Below are positions 44,601-52,782 of a stretch of DNA of 64,000 nt, piece after piece. Position 1 is the first letter of the stretch. Each line of letters opens with the position of its first letter. The stretch covers positions 1 through 64,000 of the forward strand of contig JALHSQ010000134.1 in NCBI GenBank assembly GCA_022865885.1, in the 5' to 3' direction. Source of the stretch: Candidatus Bathyarchaeota archaeon. Its GTDB lineage: Archaea > Thermoproteota > Bathyarchaeia > Bathyarchaeales > Bathycorpusculaceae. The position numbers and the translations under genes were made by a program. The notes beneath the pieces were generated by a model, which was not told the origin of the DNA, ran no database searches, and worked only from the letters and a program-made list of their open reading frames with translations.

Positions 44601-44810
44601 AGAGACACGACCTACACCAGCCAGTGGTTCCAAAACGGTGGGATACACCAACTCCAAGACGCTCCAAAATGCCTGACATCAATAATCCTAAAGATCAACT
44701 ACACAGACGCAAAGCACCCAACATTCAGCATCGCCGAATGCCTAGGAACGATAACCGAGAGACAATGGATTCACGGCACAGAGATTAAGGGCGGAATACA
44801 CGACCCATAG
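41679..44810 (+). CDS. Very large secreted surface protein, S-layer candidate 2
   Basis: About 1043 residues; the paralog of the 1070-aa protein 16 kb upstream. Sec signal residues 1-31 ending in VGA/ADP. Shared blocks: SDYYSLYPYTANSIDIGISKFGE near the mature N-terminus, HGGRKTTGYATTDPLLVLYDG, FTIGEWDFMLGKGYPLQFRGVE, DDWCTRWPVASSSIIVEGGPLANL with a conserved Trp-Cys, AGVTCWNK, and a C-terminus ending in IHDP. ATG 41679 is preferred over ATG 41673 because GAGG then has 7 nt spacing. No C-terminal anchor. Strong promoter and T-run terminator indicate high expression. Surrounded by glycosyltransferase genes, fitting a glycosylated S-layer. Confidence 0.82.
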   Translation: MKKSVSAIMTTIVILLSFLGSALMTQTVGAADPSSWYKTKNGVLTSDYYSLYPYTANSIDIGISKFGELISDNGATSVGLQYPGYDVVGTYDQSLETSRDPFANEGVEKKLWLNGWVMEVRYTHRTLRDRQILAMAMFADMAVYGGDWITGFPHDDLSRSPHGGRKTTGYATTDPLLVLYDGPRRYIALSVTHIFDWNDDNDNGVVNHPDETWPVLDIRITFIFDKVSKQVIILKDIKLLMSGKELASPVDIQFSDREEWDLGPAPEWPSYAHFYHQQLTTCYGPEWHMATAILREYEYKGPGNIDSVAVTDSRDPYGPPIATGSVRVYVNGVFKEEGLDYDINYQTGAITWHIARPTSLDEVIVIYKLHKYDMTTRAPFTGVPHLYDVAQIISADVDADGDPYPQYVGWKAFWPVLSDYTVDGWTNSLKPLLNVSQPDFLAGEPDIPFTIGEWDFMLGKGYPLQFRGVEVVGLTDYHDASDTQMLGWNQLDSEVMYQLNQVFNPLDLVTAVHKPSARWVDFTTYIDGLTIYDDWNTNIENVPVVVRPDPYSNYIQIGPNEWMPDPTNWNQYDVYSERIENLDTGELLVRGLDYEIELLANGQAHIDFSWWVYGYMKILYSTMGMYSTAEDNENNALAGVPDYDMNVPISAASANDPIEFNIFTPAFGLNGDVTQEETALYYAKLKIKALNVNRQPLAPETDAVYLNGRFCGILTGTGNYGIPIVDNWTISEFNVPPNYLNPNGKQLVQIFVDCTHQALPEQITPSDSKTWPTTGAASWVVEVASGQLVFQHSLYVPGARYEWVAYGRDSASVDVGGSILVTAAFKDKQVEIGNFGLDMEFQEYGKTSVPYIMNKFTGTAPGWRPNYHDTKSRTAFVDDWCTRWPVASSSIIVEGGPLANLAALYFNDFTDGFYGINSVEDGYTPYAPWQNKLAGVTCWNKNAYAGSATIGYGLISTYLDLNGTAGFIVYGLAARDTTYTSQWFQNGGIHQLQDAPKCLTSIILKINYTDAKHPTFSIAECLGTITERQWIHGTEIKGGIHDP

Positions 44811-44818
44811 AACTACTC

Positions 44819-44837
44819 TCTTTTTCTTTTTTTGTTT
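44819..44837 (+). terminator. T-rich terminator after S-layer candidate 2
   Basis: CTTTTTCTTTTTTTGTTT starts 8 bases after the stop codon, comparable with the signal after the paralog. Confidence 0.6.
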
Positions 44838-44934
44838 AGGGTTTTCGCAGATCATCGAAGATACTGACTCGTTCCTAGCTGGAAACTGGTCAGAACTCAG
44901 CTCCCCGAAATCACTTCTGAATTTACACGGTCGT

Positions 44935-46092
44935 TTAAAAGAATGAATTGTAGACTCCGAGCAGAGATGCTGCAACGGAATCCCATGAACAGTGCTTCTT
45001 CACGAACTCCCTTCCGCCCACTCCTATCTTGACCCAATTTTCCGCGGTCCCCGCACAGGATCCGAGAATCTTTGCTGCAAGCTCTGGTTTCGGGGGGAGC
45101 AGCAGTCCGAATCTGCTCAGGGCTTCCGTTGCATCTTTAACCGCATTGCTGAAGCCGATTACCGGCGTCTCACACGCCAGAGATTCTTTCAAGGCACCAT
45201 CCCAAAAAGGATCAATGGTCTGCATCGAAACCGGGACGAAAGAATACCAGCATTTAGAGTAGATCTCTGGGAGCCGCTCATGCGGTACATGACCTAGAAA
45301 ACTCACGTGCTCATCGAGTCCTCTCGCCTTACAGAAGGTCTTCAAGTCCAGCAAGCCGGGGCCGTCTCCGACCATCAGAATCCTGAAATTGCCAAGATAG
45401 TTCTTCAGTTGATCCGCGATCTCTACGACGAGCCAAGGGTTCTTCTCATTCATCGTCCTCGGTCTTGACGTCATTCTCCCAACGTAGACGAAAAGAGGCG
45501 TGCGCTCGTAGTCAGCCACTTTTCTGAAGCAACCGACATCCACACCGACATTAGGCACCCTGACGATTTTTCTGGCAGACACTCCGAGTCTAGAAAGCCA
45601 CATTTCCTCTTTACTAGTGGAGACCAAGAGCTTATCAGGGAACTGTAACCATGGGCTGTGAACGAGTTTCCCAAGGCTCTGCAACTCTGGCTCACCATGA
45701 TACTGACCAACAAGCTTCCATGAAGACCCTTTCCTCGCCAACGCAACTGGAACAAGAGACCATAAATAATAGTTGTGAAAATGCACAACGTCGAAATCTC
45801 CACGCAACTCCCCAAATATCCCAGCATTGTGGGAGGCACCTATCGATACGAAAGGCGGAAACCTAAATGAAACCGGCAGGGCTCTAACCGAGTACCCCTG
45901 CACATGATAGTCCTCCACGCGCAATAAGCCTTCATACATGACGAAAAGAGTGACTTCATGGCCCAGCATGCTCATTCTTCTTGCATATTCCTTTGCAAAA
46001 TGATATCGAGAGTACAGAAACTCCTGCAGCGTCCAGCCTGAGAATCTCTGATCATGAAGCAGCATGAATGCGATGCGCATGCAGTCCGCCAT
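44935..46092 (-). CDS. GT4-type glycosyltransferase
   Basis: About 385 residues from ATG 46092. The N-terminal part RIAFMLLHDQRFSGWTLQEFLYSRYHFAKEYARR is an acceptor-side domain; the donor half has PLFVYVGRMTSRPRTMNEKNP, FRILMVGDGPGLLDLKTF, and FWDGALKESLACETPVIGFSNAV where the EX7E motif is only partly kept (ALKESLA). The open frame reaches up to 46329, but that extension is a poor protein and would overlap the divergent gene; the TATA box TTATATATTTATC (minus, 46113-46126) sits 26 nt before ATG 46092, so a leaderless start there is best supported. Confidence 0.85.
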   Translation of the reverse strand: MADCMRIAFMLLHDQRFSGWTLQEFLYSRYHFAKEYARRMSMLGHEVTLFVMYEGLLRVEDYHVQGYSVRALPVSFRFPPFVSIGASHNAGIFGELRGDFDVVHFHNYYLWSLVPVALARKGSSWKLVGQYHGEPELQSLGKLVHSPWLQFPDKLLVSTSKEEMWLSRLGVSARKIVRVPNVGVDVGCFRKVADYERTPLFVYVGRMTSRPRTMNEKNPWLVVEIADQLKNYLGNFRILMVGDGPGLLDLKTFCKARGLDEHVSFLGHVPHERLPEIYSKCWYSFVPVSMQTIDPFWDGALKESLACETPVIGFSNAVKDATEALSRFGLLLPPKPELAAKILGSCAGTAENWVKIGVGGREFVKKHCSWDSVAASLLGVYNSFF

Positions 46093-46112
46093 AGGTAGAT
46101 TGTGATCTTGGT

Positions 46113-46126
46113 GATAAATATATAAC
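46113..46126. promoter_or_regulatory. Two-way TATA element GATAAATATATAAC
   Basis: Between divergent genes. On the minus strand it lies 26 nt before the GT4 start at 46092. On the plus strand ATAAATATATAA lies about 60 nt before the ATG at 46178. The symmetrical A/T core can be read as a TATA box either way. Confidence 0.5.
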
Positions 46127-46177
46127 ATCAGAACCAGCCATAGAGTTCGCTTGGCGCCACAGTGGAGTTGGTAGAGA

Positions 46178-47575
46178 ATGGAAGGGACAAGTCTCATACA
46201 AATGCTTAAGAAGACAGTGAAAGGGCTGAAGCCGAAGCTGTTGCTGATCATCTTGGTTGGCTTTTCAATTCGCTTTGCCGTGGCCCCGTTCACCGAGCAC
46301 AGATACGACATGCACATTTGGCGCGTCAACCAAGCGCTCGTCTACGAATACCACACAAACCCCTTCTTCCCACCACCAGGCACAAACGCGACGGCATATG
46401 TCTTGTTCTGGAGCTATACACCATTCTGGCTCTTCACACTTCTTCCATTATACCCAATCTACGCGTCCATTGCCCACCCAGTCTACGACCCTGACCCTCA
46501 AGAACTGTGGCAGAACGGACTTGACGTGAATAGCATTTCCGAATCATACCACTCGTTCATCCCATCAAACCTCCCCCTACTAACCACACTAATCAAGCTT
46601 CCAATCATAATGTCTGACCTTCTCATTGCATTACTGGTGTTCAAGATAGTGGAGGAGCTGGCAGGTGAGAAGAAAGCCTACTATGCTTCGTTGATATGGC
46701 TTCTAAACCCCTACGTCATATGGATATCATCAATCTGGGGAATGTTCGACTCAATCCCAACCCTATTCACAGTCCTGGCCTTTTACTTCTTCGTCAAAGC
46801 CAAATACGAGAAATCCGCAGTCAGCCTTGCAGTAGCCACGTTGTTCAAGATATACCCAATCATGCTTGCACCGGTTCTCGCGTTGACATACTATAAACAG
46901 AAGAGAAGCGCTACTGCTTCATTCAGATACTGCGCTATTTGCGGCGGCACCGTACTTCTGGTCTCCTTTCTATCCTATTTTGGCTTCGCCCTAGCATTCG
47001 GACAGGAACCGTTCAGCAACGCAGCAACGCTGCTGCTACAACTTTTCCGAGGAAGGGCGTCGCCAGATTGGTATGGGAAAAACCTGTTCTTTGGGTTAAC
47101 GCCTCTAGGCATCCTTGGAACCGTCTTCGATCAGCTCCACCTTGACCTGAACATCCCAGTGGTACCCTTATTGATTATCTTGGCAACCGTCGTCCTGCTG
47201 GCTATGATAGCAAGAAAGAAAGAGTTCGCAACCTCAGACGTCCTCTCCTACGTCATACTAACCCATCTGGCAATATACCTAACTTACTCGGTCGTCAACG
47301 AGCAATACCTGATATGGATACTACCATTCCTGCTTGTAATGGCAGCGATACAGAAGAAACCGTTCATGGAGTACTTCTACTGGGGTGTGAGTATCCTAGC
47401 CATGCTCTACATCGTCTATCACTACGCAAACCTGACTTACTTCGTCTCACCATACTTCATACCAAGACCAGAAGAGCACGGACTATACATCCCCCTAGAA
47501 ACGGCGGCAATCTCACTAGGCCTTGCTCTCTTCTACATCGTAGGAATGAAGATCGCTTTGAGACGAGAAAGCTGA
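46178..47575 (+). CDS. GT-C-like membrane mannosyltransferase-type protein
   Basis: A 465-residue polytopic protein with about ten membrane segments. The first external loop EHRYDMHIWRVNQALVYEYH carries an Asp-containing motif as in GT-C (GT39/GT87-type) enzymes using dolichyl-phosphate sugars. The motif SSIWGMFDSIPTLFTVLAFYF recurs in the next gene as SSVWGMFDSVAIFFTLLSVWF, so the two are tandem paralogs. Followed after 7 bases by that gene. Likely adds sugars to lipid-linked or protein-linked glycan on the outer face of the membrane; substrate unknown. Confidence 0.78.
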   Translation: MEGTSLIQMLKKTVKGLKPKLLLIILVGFSIRFAVAPFTEHRYDMHIWRVNQALVYEYHTNPFFPPPGTNATAYVLFWSYTPFWLFTLLPLYPIYASIAHPVYDPDPQELWQNGLDVNSISESYHSFIPSNLPLLTTLIKLPIIMSDLLIALLVFKIVEELAGEKKAYYASLIWLLNPYVIWISSIWGMFDSIPTLFTVLAFYFFVKAKYEKSAVSLAVATLFKIYPIMLAPVLALTYYKQKRSATASFRYCAICGGTVLLVSFLSYFGFALAFGQEPFSNAATLLLQLFRGRASPDWYGKNLFFGLTPLGILGTVFDQLHLDLNIPVVPLLIILATVVLLAMIARKKEFATSDVLSYVILTHLAIYLTYSVVNEQYLIWILPFLLVMAAIQKKPFMEYFYWGVSILAMLYIVYHYANLTYFVSPYFIPRPEEHGLYIPLETAAISLGLALFYIVGMKIALRRES

Positions 47576-47582
47576 TCCCAAA

Positions 47583-48893
47583 ATGAACTTGCACAGCCGA
47601 CTTCGCGAACTAAGCACACTGTTTGCACTTGGAACACTGATCAGATTTCTCTTCAGTTTCTGGACCGGACATCCATGGGACTTCGAAGTGTTCATACGAG
47701 TCGGCTACTACATCGCTCACGGCGCAAGCCTTTACCAAAGCGTGTTCTATCCAGTCGCAGGTTTGGGGCAGCCAATCCACCCGTTCGTGTCCGGGCTGGG
47801 ATACCTTCCAATATGGGGTCTATACTTGGCTCTTGTCTACAAGATCTACAGTCTGGCTCCATTGTCACCGTTCCTCTATTATGCTCTCATCAAAGCGCTA
47901 CCGATACTCGGCGACGCCGGATCGACATACATCCTATACGACCTAATCCGATCAAAACAGACTGTGAACGAAGCCAAGAAAAAGGCAATCATGGTTTTTC
48001 TGTGTCCGTTCATAATCTTCATAAGCTCAGTCTGGGGGATGTTCGATTCAGTAGCCATATTCTTCACGCTGCTCTCCGTGTGGTTTCTGCTAAGAAACAG
48101 AATATACTCAAGCTCTTTCTCGTTGGGCGTGGGGATATTCTTCAAAATCATTCCCGCACTATACCTGCCGATTCAGGTGATTTTCGTCAGCAGGAAACAC
48201 GACCTGTTCAAGGGGGCAATGCACCTTCTGATCGCCTTTCTGACACCCTTGGCGTTCACACTATTGCCAACGGGACTGCTGGGATGGAACATATCCAAGG
48301 CATTCGTCCCAGTTCTGAGTCAAACCGACAAGCTAGGTGATTCACTGACCTACTGGAACTTCAGACCTCTCATCAAAGCCCTCTCAACAACCGACATTTC
48401 AACAGAACTTGATGCGTTCTTCTCATTCCCATTGATCAGGTACATGTGGCTGCTAGGTCTGTTAGTGTGCTACGTTTCATTCCTCGCAAACGAATACAAT
48501 GATCCGAAAAGCCTAAAAGCAAACGACGACTTGAAGATCTTGGCAAAATGGTTCTTCTTCGTAACCATAAGCTTCCTACTAACCCGAGTTTTCATTCCGG
48601 AGCAATTCGTCATCTACCTGCTCTTCCCCATGGTAATCCTAGTAGGCAATCATCTTTCAACCAGAGACTTCAATGTCCTATGGATTCTAACGCTGGCATT
48701 TGCCCTCGTCAACACCTTCCCAACAGCCTTTGCCTACCTAGTCAAGCCGGACTACTGGTACACCTTCAGCTTCTACTCGAACACGGCGCCTTTCTCCACC
48801 TGGCGGTACCTAGCCCGGTTCATTATCGCCGCCTTGTTCGATCTCTATCTCGCAAGAATCCTCCTTAGAGGTAACAAATCATGGGAAAAATAG
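47583..48893 (+). CDS. GT-C-like membrane protein, paralog of preceding gene
   Basis: A 436-residue polytopic protein, about ten segments. First external loop GHPWDFEVFIRVGYYIAHG again has an Asp; SSVWGMFDSVAIFFTLLSVWF and LGVGIFFKIIPALYLPIQ parallel the first paralog's SSIWGMFDSIPTLF and VATLFKIYPIMLAPVLAL. Start ATG 47583, seven bases after the previous stop; the stop lies 13 bases inside the next gene. The three-gene unit 46178-50389 is one operon. Same general role as its paralog; the order suggests successive extracytoplasmic sugar transfers. Confidence 0.76.
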   Translation: MNLHSRLRELSTLFALGTLIRFLFSFWTGHPWDFEVFIRVGYYIAHGASLYQSVFYPVAGLGQPIHPFVSGLGYLPIWGLYLALVYKIYSLAPLSPFLYYALIKALPILGDAGSTYILYDLIRSKQTVNEAKKKAIMVFLCPFIIFISSVWGMFDSVAIFFTLLSVWFLLRNRIYSSSFSLGVGIFFKIIPALYLPIQVIFVSRKHDLFKGAMHLLIAFLTPLAFTLLPTGLLGWNISKAFVPVLSQTDKLGDSLTYWNFRPLIKALSTTDISTELDAFFSFPLIRYMWLLGLLVCYVSFLANEYNDPKSLKANDDLKILAKWFFFVTISFLLTRVFIPEQFVIYLLFPMVILVGNHLSTRDFNVLWILTLAFALVNTFPTAFAYLVKPDYWYTFSFYSNTAPFSTWRYLARFIIAALFDLYLARILLRGNKSWEK

Positions 48894-50389
48894 TTACAGT
48901 ACTCAAGGACAGAAGAACGCAATACCTAATCATAATCTATGTCCTTCTCGTCAAAACCATTGAGATTTGCATAAGTCTGTCTTCAAACGCTGAGTACCTT
49001 GGTTTCGCCGCAACATTGGGCTTTGAGCATCTTTCCCCAGAGCACAGACTCGCTTGGGACGCGATTGTGGTTCTAACCACTTTCTGGCTCATCTGCAGAC
49101 TGCTCAAGGATCAGTTCAGCGTCTCCATCAGTCTACGTCCACTATCCAGAAAGAGACTTGCGTTCTTGACGATGCTTCTAACATGGGTTCTTGCCACACT
49201 AGTCACCGCGCTGCAGGTCACAATGATTGCCACGGCACCTCCAGCGGACCCAAGGCTAGAGATCTATCGCTACGTCACGCCTTCAAACGCGATCAGGGGA
49301 GGTCTACATGCATCTGTTACGTTCAATGACTCAAAAGTCAAGGAAGTAACAGTTGACCTCTCCACATCCATCTTCGAAAAACCTTTCTCGGCAAGCGCAT
49401 CAGGAGAAATCTCCCAATACGGGACAAACGTGGGCTCCAGCTACTTCACGGTTCAGAATTCATCTCTCGGCCAGAAGATAATGAAACTGAAGTTCCATGG
49501 AAACGGGAGTGACCACATCAAAGGATGGTTCGCAAACCAAGTTACTTTCGAAAACCCATTGTCAACAGATGAGAACACCACATTTATTCTCCTCCTCAAA
49601 CTTGATCAATCCACTGACGGCACAGGATGGACCTACGTAAGGATGGACTTCCTATCCAAGGAAAACAAGACTGATTCGATTACCTGGAAGTTCCACGACG
49701 TACCCATGAACTACGAATACTCAAGCCAGAATGGAACGATGAAGACCTATCTTCTTGGAAGCGTAACCGAGTGGAGCTTATTTCAATTCGATCTCAACGC
49801 AATATTCTACGACAGCTTCTCCGACAGTCCAAGCTACATAACCAGTATCGAATACGGAGTAGGCGCTGAGGCGAACAATGACATCGCCGCGCAGTTTCTC
49901 ATTGCCCGAATCACTCCGCAACCACTAGAAATCAATGACGAGTTAGTGGAAAACACAAAGCCAATAATCATACTTGCAGAAGACCACGATGTCCGTCTGA
50001 GTGGTCTCCCTATTGACCAGCTTTCGATAATAATCATGCCTGAAGCCGACGAGAAAAGCGTAACCACTCAAGTGTCCATGATGAAAGCCTCGAAAACAGA
50101 ATCACACTGTTGGAACATCAACAACTCTCCAAACACCACAAGGATTAGACTATACTTCACCATAAGCAGCAACCAAACAAGAGTGCTCCTCAACGGCGAA
50201 GACCTTCTCCTTGCCCCGAGTGGCCTGCAGTCCATTGCTAGCGAGCTTGACGTTCAAGAGGATCAGGTGAGCTTAGTCACAATCAATGAGACCAGCCTGT
50301 ACTTGACGCCTTTGGTTGCGACAATACCTGTTGCAGTTCTTCTGTTGTACCTCTCAATTGGAAAAAGGAGATGCCATTCCCAAACTTAA
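48881..50389 (+). CDS. Membrane protein with large external beta-rich domain
   Basis: A 502-residue protein. Three membrane segments occur in the first 130 residues (about 14-32, 59-75, 89-115). Then come about 340 extracytoplasmic residues with many N-x-S/T sites and a beta-sandwich-like composition, and one C-terminal segment (about 475-492) with a short basic tail. It overlaps the GT-C paralog gene upstream by 13 bases. Family not recognised. It may be an accessory of the GT-C enzymes (chaperone or acceptor-holding domain), judged only from the coupling. Confidence 0.7.
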   Translation: MGKIVTVLKDRRTQYLIIIYVLLVKTIEICISLSSNAEYLGFAATLGFEHLSPEHRLAWDAIVVLTTFWLICRLLKDQFSVSISLRPLSRKRLAFLTMLLTWVLATLVTALQVTMIATAPPADPRLEIYRYVTPSNAIRGGLHASVTFNDSKVKEVTVDLSTSIFEKPFSASASGEISQYGTNVGSSYFTVQNSSLGQKIMKLKFHGNGSDHIKGWFANQVTFENPLSTDENTTFILLLKLDQSTDGTGWTYVRMDFLSKENKTDSITWKFHDVPMNYEYSSQNGTMKTYLLGSVTEWSLFQFDLNAIFYDSFSDSPSYITSIEYGVGAEANNDIAAQFLIARITPQPLEINDELVENTKPIIILAEDHDVRLSGLPIDQLSIIIMPEADEKSVTTQVSMMKASKTESHCWNINNSPNTTRIRLYFTISSNQTRVLLNGEDLLLAPSGLQSIASELDVQEDQVSLVTINETSLYLTPLVATIPVAVLLLYLSIGKRRCHSQT

Positions 50390-50414
50390 GACGTTGAGAA
50401 CGGTGATTCGCCTA

Positions 50415-50424
50415 TAGCGCGCTA
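50415..50424. repeat. Palindrome TAGCGCGCTA
   Basis: Perfect 10-base palindrome in the 235-base convergent intergenic region after the GT-C operon. Its core GCGC-rich type recurs between genes elsewhere in the window. Confidence 0.5.
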
Positions 50425-50624
50425 GTGTGTTCCCAAATTCCCTTTTTCCAGTGTGATAGAGCTAGGTCGCGCCTTCTGAGTGATGCTTCTCGTATCCCAA
50501 GGCACATCACCATCCGTTAACGAAGCAGAAACAGAAGCACAAATCACTTCACAAACGAATTTAGGAACAAGCATGCGCGCTATTGGTAAACGATCTTGGT
50601 CACTGATTCTGCAAGATGAGCGCT

Positions 50625-51551
50625 CTACAGCTTGTTCTTTGTCGTAGTTGCGATTTTCCACACCTTGTGGATATTCTTCTTCTTGGCCAAGTCGAACCTA
50701 GCCATCACATTCACAACAGCTTCCAAGAAGACTGCCGCGAGCAAGTAATGAGCAAGCCTCCAATTCTCCTTGAGCCAACGAGAGAGAATCAAGACCTTAT
50801 CGCGAAGCGGACTGGCCTCCAGAACCATCGGCGATATTGTAGTTTCCTTCTTCACCCTTAGGTGCCCATAAACAACTCTTCTTCTTTGATTCACATAGTC
50901 AAACACGGTCTCAGGCCCCCGGAACGCAGCAACAGCGTTCTTCTCGAATGCCACCTTATACCTTCTTGCCCTGCAAACCACTCCCATATACGCGTCGTCG
51001 TTCACGATGTCTTCAGGAACCCGGTCGCACACACCTCGCTTGATTGCAAATAAGACTCCGCCAAGATGCTGCGCTTCGCCCTTTCGATCGTAGTAAGACT
51101 GTGTTTCATTGTGTAATCCCCATATGACCCTGCATATTTTCCCCATGAAGCTGTCAAGTTGGACAGGTATCTGGTGCCCTGAAACAGCGCCTACCTCTGG
51201 ATCTCGAAAATGCTTCAACAGCAAGCCGAGAGCACCTGGCTCAGGGATATGATCAGCGTCTAGATGGACAAAGATCTTGCCGTCATAAATGCTAAGAATC
51301 CGGTTAAGAGCTGGAGCCTTCCCTGTTCTCTCTCTTTCCAAGATTAGCCTTACCCTTTTGTCTTTTCGCATGAATCCCTCTACGATCTCTGGAGTCCTGT
51401 CTGTGCATCCTGAGCAAGCCACTATGATTTCTGATCTTTCAGGCAGGTTTTGCTTACAGAGCAGATTCTCAAGCAAGGATCCGATGTTCTTCTCTTCATT
51501 GTAAGCACATATCCCTATGCTAATAGAGCTCTGCTCAGGATCCCAATTCAT
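50625..51551 (-). CDS. GT2 glycosyltransferase, processive-synthase-like
   Basis: A 308-residue GT-A enzyme. ISIGICAYNEEKNIGSLLEN opens it; FVHLDADHIPEPGAL holds the DxD; VNDDAYMGVVCRARRYKVAFE carries the acidic acceptor motif; QRRRVVYGHLR resembles the QxxRW element of processive GT2 synthases (cellulose, hyaluronan and N-acetylglucosaminyl types). Only one weak hydrophobic stretch near the C-terminus (HYLLAAVFLEAVVNVMA), so it lacks a synthase channel. Separate unit facing left between the GT-C operon and the dolichyl-phosphate mannosyltransferase-like gene. Confidence 0.85.
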   Translation of the reverse strand: MNWDPEQSSISIGICAYNEEKNIGSLLENLLCKQNLPERSEIIVACSGCTDRTPEIVEGFMRKDKRVRLILERERTGKAPALNRILSIYDGKIFVHLDADHIPEPGALGLLLKHFRDPEVGAVSGHQIPVQLDSFMGKICRVIWGLHNETQSYYDRKGEAQHLGGVLFAIKRGVCDRVPEDIVNDDAYMGVVCRARRYKVAFEKNAVAAFRGPETVFDYVNQRRRVVYGHLRVKKETTISPMVLEASPLRDKVLILSRWLKENWRLAHYLLAAVFLEAVVNVMARFDLAKKKNIHKVWKIATTTKNKL

Positions 51552-51867
51552 GTAGGAAAGCGACCTTCTCCAATTACTCTGAGAAGAATGCTATTTTAAC
51601 TTTCCAGCACTGGCCATTTGAACCACACCTCGTTCAACCTCAAGCTTCAACATAAATGCGGATTTTCCTTAGTTGTCAGAAAGATCGTAATCTTAGCTAG
51701 CTGTCAGTCCAAGGCAGGAAGCTCACGCCCGCTCAACCCATCATTTTTGTCGTTTTCGACAAGTTCTCCTCCCACCAATAGACTGGATTTGACACATCCG
51801 GAGACCGCATCAAGCAAAGTACTCATCAACTGTTACGAAAGTTTCATAAACCAAGCGTCAATAACAA
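51552..51867. other. Intergenic region between divergent glycosyltransferases
   Basis: About 316 bases. Expected to hold the promoters of both neighbours. A plus-strand frame at 51618-51914 has no RBS and reads as low-complexity Ser/Pro/Leu; I do not accept it. Confidence 0.45.
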
Positions 51868-51888
51868 TTGGACATTCATTGTCTGAGG

Positions 51889-52659
51889 ATGACGCGAATA
51901 GTGAGTGTAGTTGAGGTAGTCAATGACCCAAGTTCCAACGTTGCGGTAATATTGCCAACATACTGTGAAGCAGAAAACATAGAAAGGCTAGTGCACACCA
52001 TCGAGGATCTGGATTTTCGCCCAACAATAGTAGTCATGGATGATTCAAGCCCAGACGGAACAGGAGAAATTGTCAAGAAGCTGCAAGAAGCATACCCGAA
52101 TGTAATATTGCTGTGCAGACCAGCTAAAGCTGGACTTGGAACCGCGATCACTGACTGCTTCCGCTTCATTCTAACCCAACCAAACCCTCCAAAACACATC
52201 ATAACAATGGATGCTGACTACTCACATAACCCTCAAGACATCCCAAGACTGCTTCAGGAAGCCAGCGAACACTGTGATGTCGTTATCGGTAGCCGATACT
52301 GCAAGGGAGGCAAAGTCAAAGGCTGGAATCTCAGGCGGCTAGTGATAAGCAAGGTTGCCAACAAGCTGACAGCAAGACTTGTCGCACTTCCAATAAACGA
52401 CCTCACAAGCGGCTTCAGATGCTACTCACGTGAATACATTCAGAGAATACTGCCAGAACTACACAGCGAAACATACGAAATCCAAATAGAAACCCTCAGA
52501 CAGGCAAGCATTCGCAAGGCAAAGGTCACAGAAATTCCAATAACATTCACAAACAGAAAAATGGGAAAATCAAAGCTCACAAAAAACGAAATACTGAGCT
52601 TCTTCCTATACGTGTTAAAAACAGCGACAAAGAACTCTAGACGCTCAACAACTCCATAA
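51889..52659 (+). CDS. Dolichol-phosphate mannosyltransferase-like GT2
   Basis: About 257 residues related to DPM1 (polyprenol monophosphomannose synthase). AVILPTYCEAENIERLVHTI starts the catalytic domain; VMDDSSPDGT and ITMDADYSHNPQDIP supply the metal-binding acidic residues; GSRYCKGGKVKGW and PINDLTSGFRCYSREYI are family hallmarks. No C-terminal membrane helices, the short DPM1-like form. The frame opens at TTG 51868; ATG 51889 or GTG 51901 are the candidate starts, with GAGG at 51884-51887. It would make the lipid-linked sugar donor for the GT-C proteins nearby. Confidence 0.9.
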   Translation: MTRIVSVVEVVNDPSSNVAVILPTYCEAENIERLVHTIEDLDFRPTIVVMDDSSPDGTGEIVKKLQEAYPNVILLCRPAKAGLGTAITDCFRFILTQPNPPKHIITMDADYSHNPQDIPRLLQEASEHCDVVIGSRYCKGGKVKGWNLRRLVISKVANKLTARLVALPINDLTSGFRCYSREYIQRILPELHSETYEIQIETLRQASIRKAKVTEIPITFTNRKMGKSKLTKNEILSFFLYVLKTATKNSRRSTTP

Positions 52660-52745
52660 AGGAGCAAGTCCGCAATCCAGCTCAATCCTCGATCCGTTGC
52701 AGGCTCGAAGAAGACGAAAGATTCCAATAACCTTTTTCTACCTCT

Positions 52746-52760
52746 GTAGTACTCTACTAC
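52746..52760. promoter_or_regulatory. Dyad GTAGTA-CTC-TACTAC upstream of protease gene
   Basis: Perfect 6-base arms with a 3-base spacer, 22 bases before the ATG at 52783. Position near the expected transcription start makes it a possible operator. Confidence 0.4.
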
Positions 52761-52782
52761 GAAACTAAAGGAAAAGAGGGTC

